Below are positions 5,548-7,919 of a stretch of 7,919 nt of DNA, in pieces. Source of the stretch: GCA-2731375 sp964507245 (GTDB lineage Bacteria; Pseudomonadota; Alphaproteobacteria; GCA-2731375); NCBI GenBank assembly GCA_964507245.1, contig CAZDQC010000148.1:1-7919 (forward strand), written 5' to 3'. The notes under the pieces are model-generated. The model ran no database searches. It saw only the letters and a program-made list of their open reading frames with translations, and had not been told where the DNA came from. Each line of letters starts with the position of its first letter. Within the stretch, counting starts at the first letter, position 1. The translations under genes and the position numbers were made by a program.

Positions 5548-6549
5548 ATGGCAAGGAGTAGGATCGCATTAATTGGGGGCGGCAACATCGGGGGCACCCT
5601 GGCTCATATAGCGGGCTTAAAGGAAATGGGCGACGTGGTGATGTTCGACATTGTCGACGGTCTGCCCCAGGGAAAGACCCTAGATCTTGCTGAATCCTCG
5701 CCGATTGAAGGCTTCAACGCCCGCCTTTCCGGCAGCAGTAAATACACTGCGATCAGGGGGGCCGATGTCATCATTGTCACCGCTGGCATTGCGCGCAAGC
5801 CAGGCATGAGCCGAGACGACCTTTTGGGTATCAACATTAAGGTTATGCAGCAGGTGGGCGAGGGCATCAAAAAGTACGCACCCAACGCCTTTGTCATTTG
5901 CATAACCAATCCGCTCGACGCAATGGTATGGGTGTTACGGGAAAAATGCGGCTTGCCCGCGAATAAAGTGGTCGGCATGGCTGGCATTTTGGACAGCGCG
6001 CGGTTCCGCTATTTTCTGGCGGAAGAGTTTAATGTTTCGGTTCAAGACGTAACCGCCTTCGTCCTCGGCGGCCACGGAGACACAATGGTTCCCTTAGCAC
6101 GATATTCCACCGTCGCCGGTATTCCCTTACCCGACTTGGTGAAGATGGGTTGGACCACAAAGGAACGCCTTAATAGCATTATTCAGCGCACACGGGACGG
6201 CGGGGCAGAAATCGTCTCTCTTCTAAAAACAGGATCAGCCTTTTATGCGCCGGCTTCCGCCGCCATTCAGATGGCGGAGAGTTACTTAGGAGATCAAAAA
6301 CGGGTGCTGCCCTGTGCAGCTCATCTGACAGGCCAGTACGGCGTCAAGGACATGTATGTGGGTGTGCCTGTGGTGATCGGTGCCAAGGGTGTAGAACGCA
6401 TCGTCGAGATAGACATGAACAAGGCTGAAAAAAGGGCTTTCGACAATTCAGTCAAGGCGGTCAAGGACTTGGTTTCTGTCTGCAAGAAGATTGACCCCTC
6501 TCTGGTGAAGAAAAAGCGGGCTACAGCACAAGGAAGAGCCAAGAAATAG
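5548..6549 (+). CDS. mdh: Malate dehydrogenase (NAD-dependent, LDH-like type)
   Basis: The enzyme oxidises malate to oxaloacetate with NAD+ in the TCA cycle, in the cytosol. The 333-residue protein shows the Rossmann glycine motif ALIGGGNIGG (7-16) and Asp34 in MFDIVDG, which holds the NAD ribose. It also has the substrate arginines Arg83 and Arg89 on the mobile loop (ARKPGMSRDDLL), Asn121 in ITNPLD, Asp149 and Arg152 in GILDSARFRY, and the catalytic His176 in LGGHGDTMVPL. Arg83 marks malate rather than lactate specificity (the LDH equivalent is Gln). The sequence is of the LDH-like MDH type usual in alphaproteobacteria. A basic tail (LVKKKRATAQGRAKK) extends about a dozen residues beyond the usual end. 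sucC follows 82 bases downstream on the same strand. Confidence 0.97.
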   Translation: MARSRIALIGGGNIGGTLAHIAGLKEMGDVVMFDIVDGLPQGKTLDLAESSPIEGFNARLSGSSKYTAIRGADVIIVTAGIARKPGMSRDDLLGINIKVMQQVGEGIKKYAPNAFVICITNPLDAMVWVLREKCGLPANKVVGMAGILDSARFRYFLAEEFNVSVQDVTAFVLGGHGDTMVPLARYSTVAGIPLPDLVKMGWTTKERLNSIIQRTRDGGAEIVSLLKTGSAFYAPASAAIQMAESYLGDQKRVLPCAAHLTGQYGVKDMYVGVPVVIGAKGVERIVEIDMNKAEKRAFDNSVKAVKDLVSVCKKIDPSLVKKKRATAQGRAKK

Positions 6550-6631
6550 TTGGCGGTAACAATCGATAGTCAGGACGACGCGGTGGAGGATTGTGCCCTG
6601 ATTAGAATTCTGCACAAAAAATGGAGCTGCG

Positions 6632-7801
6632 ATGAATATACATGAACATCAGGCCAAGGACCTCCTTAAGGGATACGGCGTAGCCGTACCCAAGGGCGGC
6701 GCGGCCTTTAGCATAGACGAGGCGGTTAAGATTGCTAAATCCCTACCAGGTGCAATCTATGTGGTAAAGGCGCAAATCCACGCCGGCGGCCGGGGCAAAG
6801 GAGGCGGTGTAAAACTGGCAAAATCCATCGACGAGGTGCGAGAACTGTCCACAGAAATGTTGGGCAAGAAACTGATCACCCACCAAACGGGACCGTCCGG
6901 CAAAGAGGTAAAGCGGCTGTATATCGAAGAAGGGTGCGATATCGCACGAGAGCTTTATCTTTCCGTTGTGATTGACCGCGGCACCTCCCGCATTGCCATA
7001 ATGGGCTCTACCGAAGGAGGCATGGATATTGAAGCGGTCGCAGAGGTAACACCAGAAAAAATCATAACTTTGGTGATTGATCCCGTCACAGGTCTACAGG
7101 AACACCACGCCCGGCGCCTAGCCTTTGGACTGGGTCTAGAAGGGAAACAAGTAGGTTCAGCGGTCAAGCTGATTACCGCCCTTTACGAAGCCTTTGTAGA
7201 AACGGATGCCTCATTAGTGGAAATTAATCCTCTTGTTGTGACCGGCGCAGGCGAGGTCATTGCCCTGGATGCCAAGATGAACTTCGACGACAATGCCCTA
7301 TACCGACATCCTGATATCGAAGAGATGCGAGACCCGTCAGAAGAGGAACCGGTAGAACTTGAAGCAGCCAAGGCCGAATTGAATTATATCCGCCTGGATG
7401 GCAGTATCGGCTGCATGGTCAACGGCGCGGGCCTAGCCATGGCAACCATGGATATCATCAAACTAAATGGCGGAGAACCGGCTAATTTTCTGGATGTGGG
7501 AGGCGGCGCTACCAAGGAACGTGTGACCCAAGCCTTCAAACTCATCCTTTCCGACGGGAACGTAGAAGGCATCCTAGTCAATATTTTCGGCGGCATCATG
7601 CGTTGCGATATCATAGCCGAGGGCGTGGTCGCCGCAGCGCGCGAAGTTGAGCTCGCCAAACCCCTGGTAGTTCGCCTAGCCGGCACAAATGTAGAGCAGG
7701 GCAAACAGATCTTGGCTAATTCCGGCCTGACGATCATCCCAGCCGATGATTTAGCCGATGCCGCATCTAAGATCGTCGTCGCCGTACAGGCGACTGCCTA
7801 A
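6632..7801 (+). CDS. sucC: Succinyl-CoA ligase (ADP/GDP-forming), beta subunit
   Basis: This is the nucleotide-binding subunit of succinyl-CoA synthetase, which interconverts succinyl-CoA and succinate with phosphorylation of ADP or GDP in the TCA cycle. The protein has 389 residues, the normal family length. An N-terminal ATP-grasp domain begins MNIHEHQAKDLL and carries Lys46 and the loop GGRGKGGGVK (52-61). Mg-nucleotide ligands appear as Asn199 in EINPL and Asp213 in ALDAK, at the same numbering as the Escherichia coli protein. The C-terminal CoA-ligase domain shows VNGAGLAMATMD, FLDVGGGAT and NIFGGIMRCD. The GGAG site five bases before the ATG supports the start. The stop shares one base with the sucD start (TAATG), so the two subunits are translationally coupled. 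Confidence 0.98.
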   Translation: MNIHEHQAKDLLKGYGVAVPKGGAAFSIDEAVKIAKSLPGAIYVVKAQIHAGGRGKGGGVKLAKSIDEVRELSTEMLGKKLITHQTGPSGKEVKRLYIEEGCDIARELYLSVVIDRGTSRIAIMGSTEGGMDIEAVAEVTPEKIITLVIDPVTGLQEHHARRLAFGLGLEGKQVGSAVKLITALYEAFVETDASLVEINPLVVTGAGEVIALDAKMNFDDNALYRHPDIEEMRDPSEEEPVELEAAKAELNYIRLDGSIGCMVNGAGLAMATMDIIKLNGGEPANFLDVGGGATKERVTQAFKLILSDGNVEGILVNIFGGIMRCDIIAEGVVAAAREVELAKPLVVRLAGTNVEQGKQILANSGLTIIPADDLADAASKIVVAVQATA

Positions 7802-7919
7802 TGGCAGTACTCGTCAACAAGGGCACCAAAGTGATCTGCCAGGGATTTACGGGTAATCAAGGCACATTTCATTCGGAACAGGCTATCGCCTACGGTACCC
7901 AGATGGTGGGTGGTATTTC
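7801..7919 (+). CDS. sucD: Succinyl-CoA ligase, alpha subunit (5' part, cut by window end)
   Basis: The first 39 codons are visible: MAVLVNKGTKVICQGF, then TGNQGTFHSEQAIAYGTQMV. This is the start of the CoA-binding Rossmann domain, with the conserved CQGFTGxQGTFHSEQA motif of the alpha subunit. The catalytic phospho-histidine lies beyond the window. The ATG overlaps the sucC stop by one base. Gene order mdh-sucC-sucD is common in alphaproteobacteria, where sucA and sucB often follow. Confidence 0.96.
   Translation, partial: MAVLVNKGTKVICQGFTGNQGTFHSEQAIAYGTQMVGGI

Noticed and set aside
5604..5987. 127-residue minus-strand open frame inside mdh
   Set aside because: It lies wholly opposite the well-conserved mdh coding sequence and its translation has no recognisable motif.
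7384..7737. 117-residue minus-strand open frame inside sucC
   Set aside because: It is a shadow of the sucC frame with Ser/Arg/Pro-rich antisense composition and no ribosome binding site.

Overview
The window looks like a draft or metagenome-derived contig from an alphaproteobacterium. The main evidence is the right-hand operon mdh-sucC-sucD, with the alphaproteobacterial form of malate dehydrogenase and a one-base TAATG overlap between sucC and sucD. Base composition is roughly half GC by eye. A run of exactly 100 N (3318-3417) marks a scaffold join, so apparent frame breaks may be sequence error rather than biology. I cannot assign an order or genus from sequence alone.

Layout. (1) 1-2400, plus strand: the 3' part of a group A FAD-dependent monooxygenase (PheA/TfdB-like hydroxylase), broken by two frame disruptions near 38 and 211-244. 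It is followed 23 bases later by a single-domain MetE-like zinc methyltransferase-family protein with all expected zinc ligands. (2) 2401-2777: a convergent intergenic stretch with two weak hairpins and no convincing gene. (3) 2778-5219, minus strand: a three-gene operon transcribed from right to left. It encodes an NTF2-like small protein, a large acyl-CoA dehydrogenase subunit, and a second shorter acyl-CoA dehydrogenase interrupted by the N gap. The tandem dehydrogenases resemble the heteromeric (alpha2beta2) enzymes known from steroid side-chain catabolism. (4) 5220-5547: a divergent intergenic region. (5) 5548-7919, plus strand: mdh, sucC and the start of sucD, all TCA-cycle genes.

How the genes may work together: the left and middle blocks look like part of a catabolic cluster for an aromatic, polycyclic or branched acyl-CoA substrate. 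The steps present would be ring or side-chain hydroxylation, acyl-CoA alpha,beta-dehydrogenation, an NTF2-fold accessory protein and a possible methyl- or alkyl-transfer enzyme. This block sits directly beside the TCA operon. The substrate is not identifiable from the sequence. I found no CRISPR array, tRNA, rRNA, insertion sequence or phage gene.
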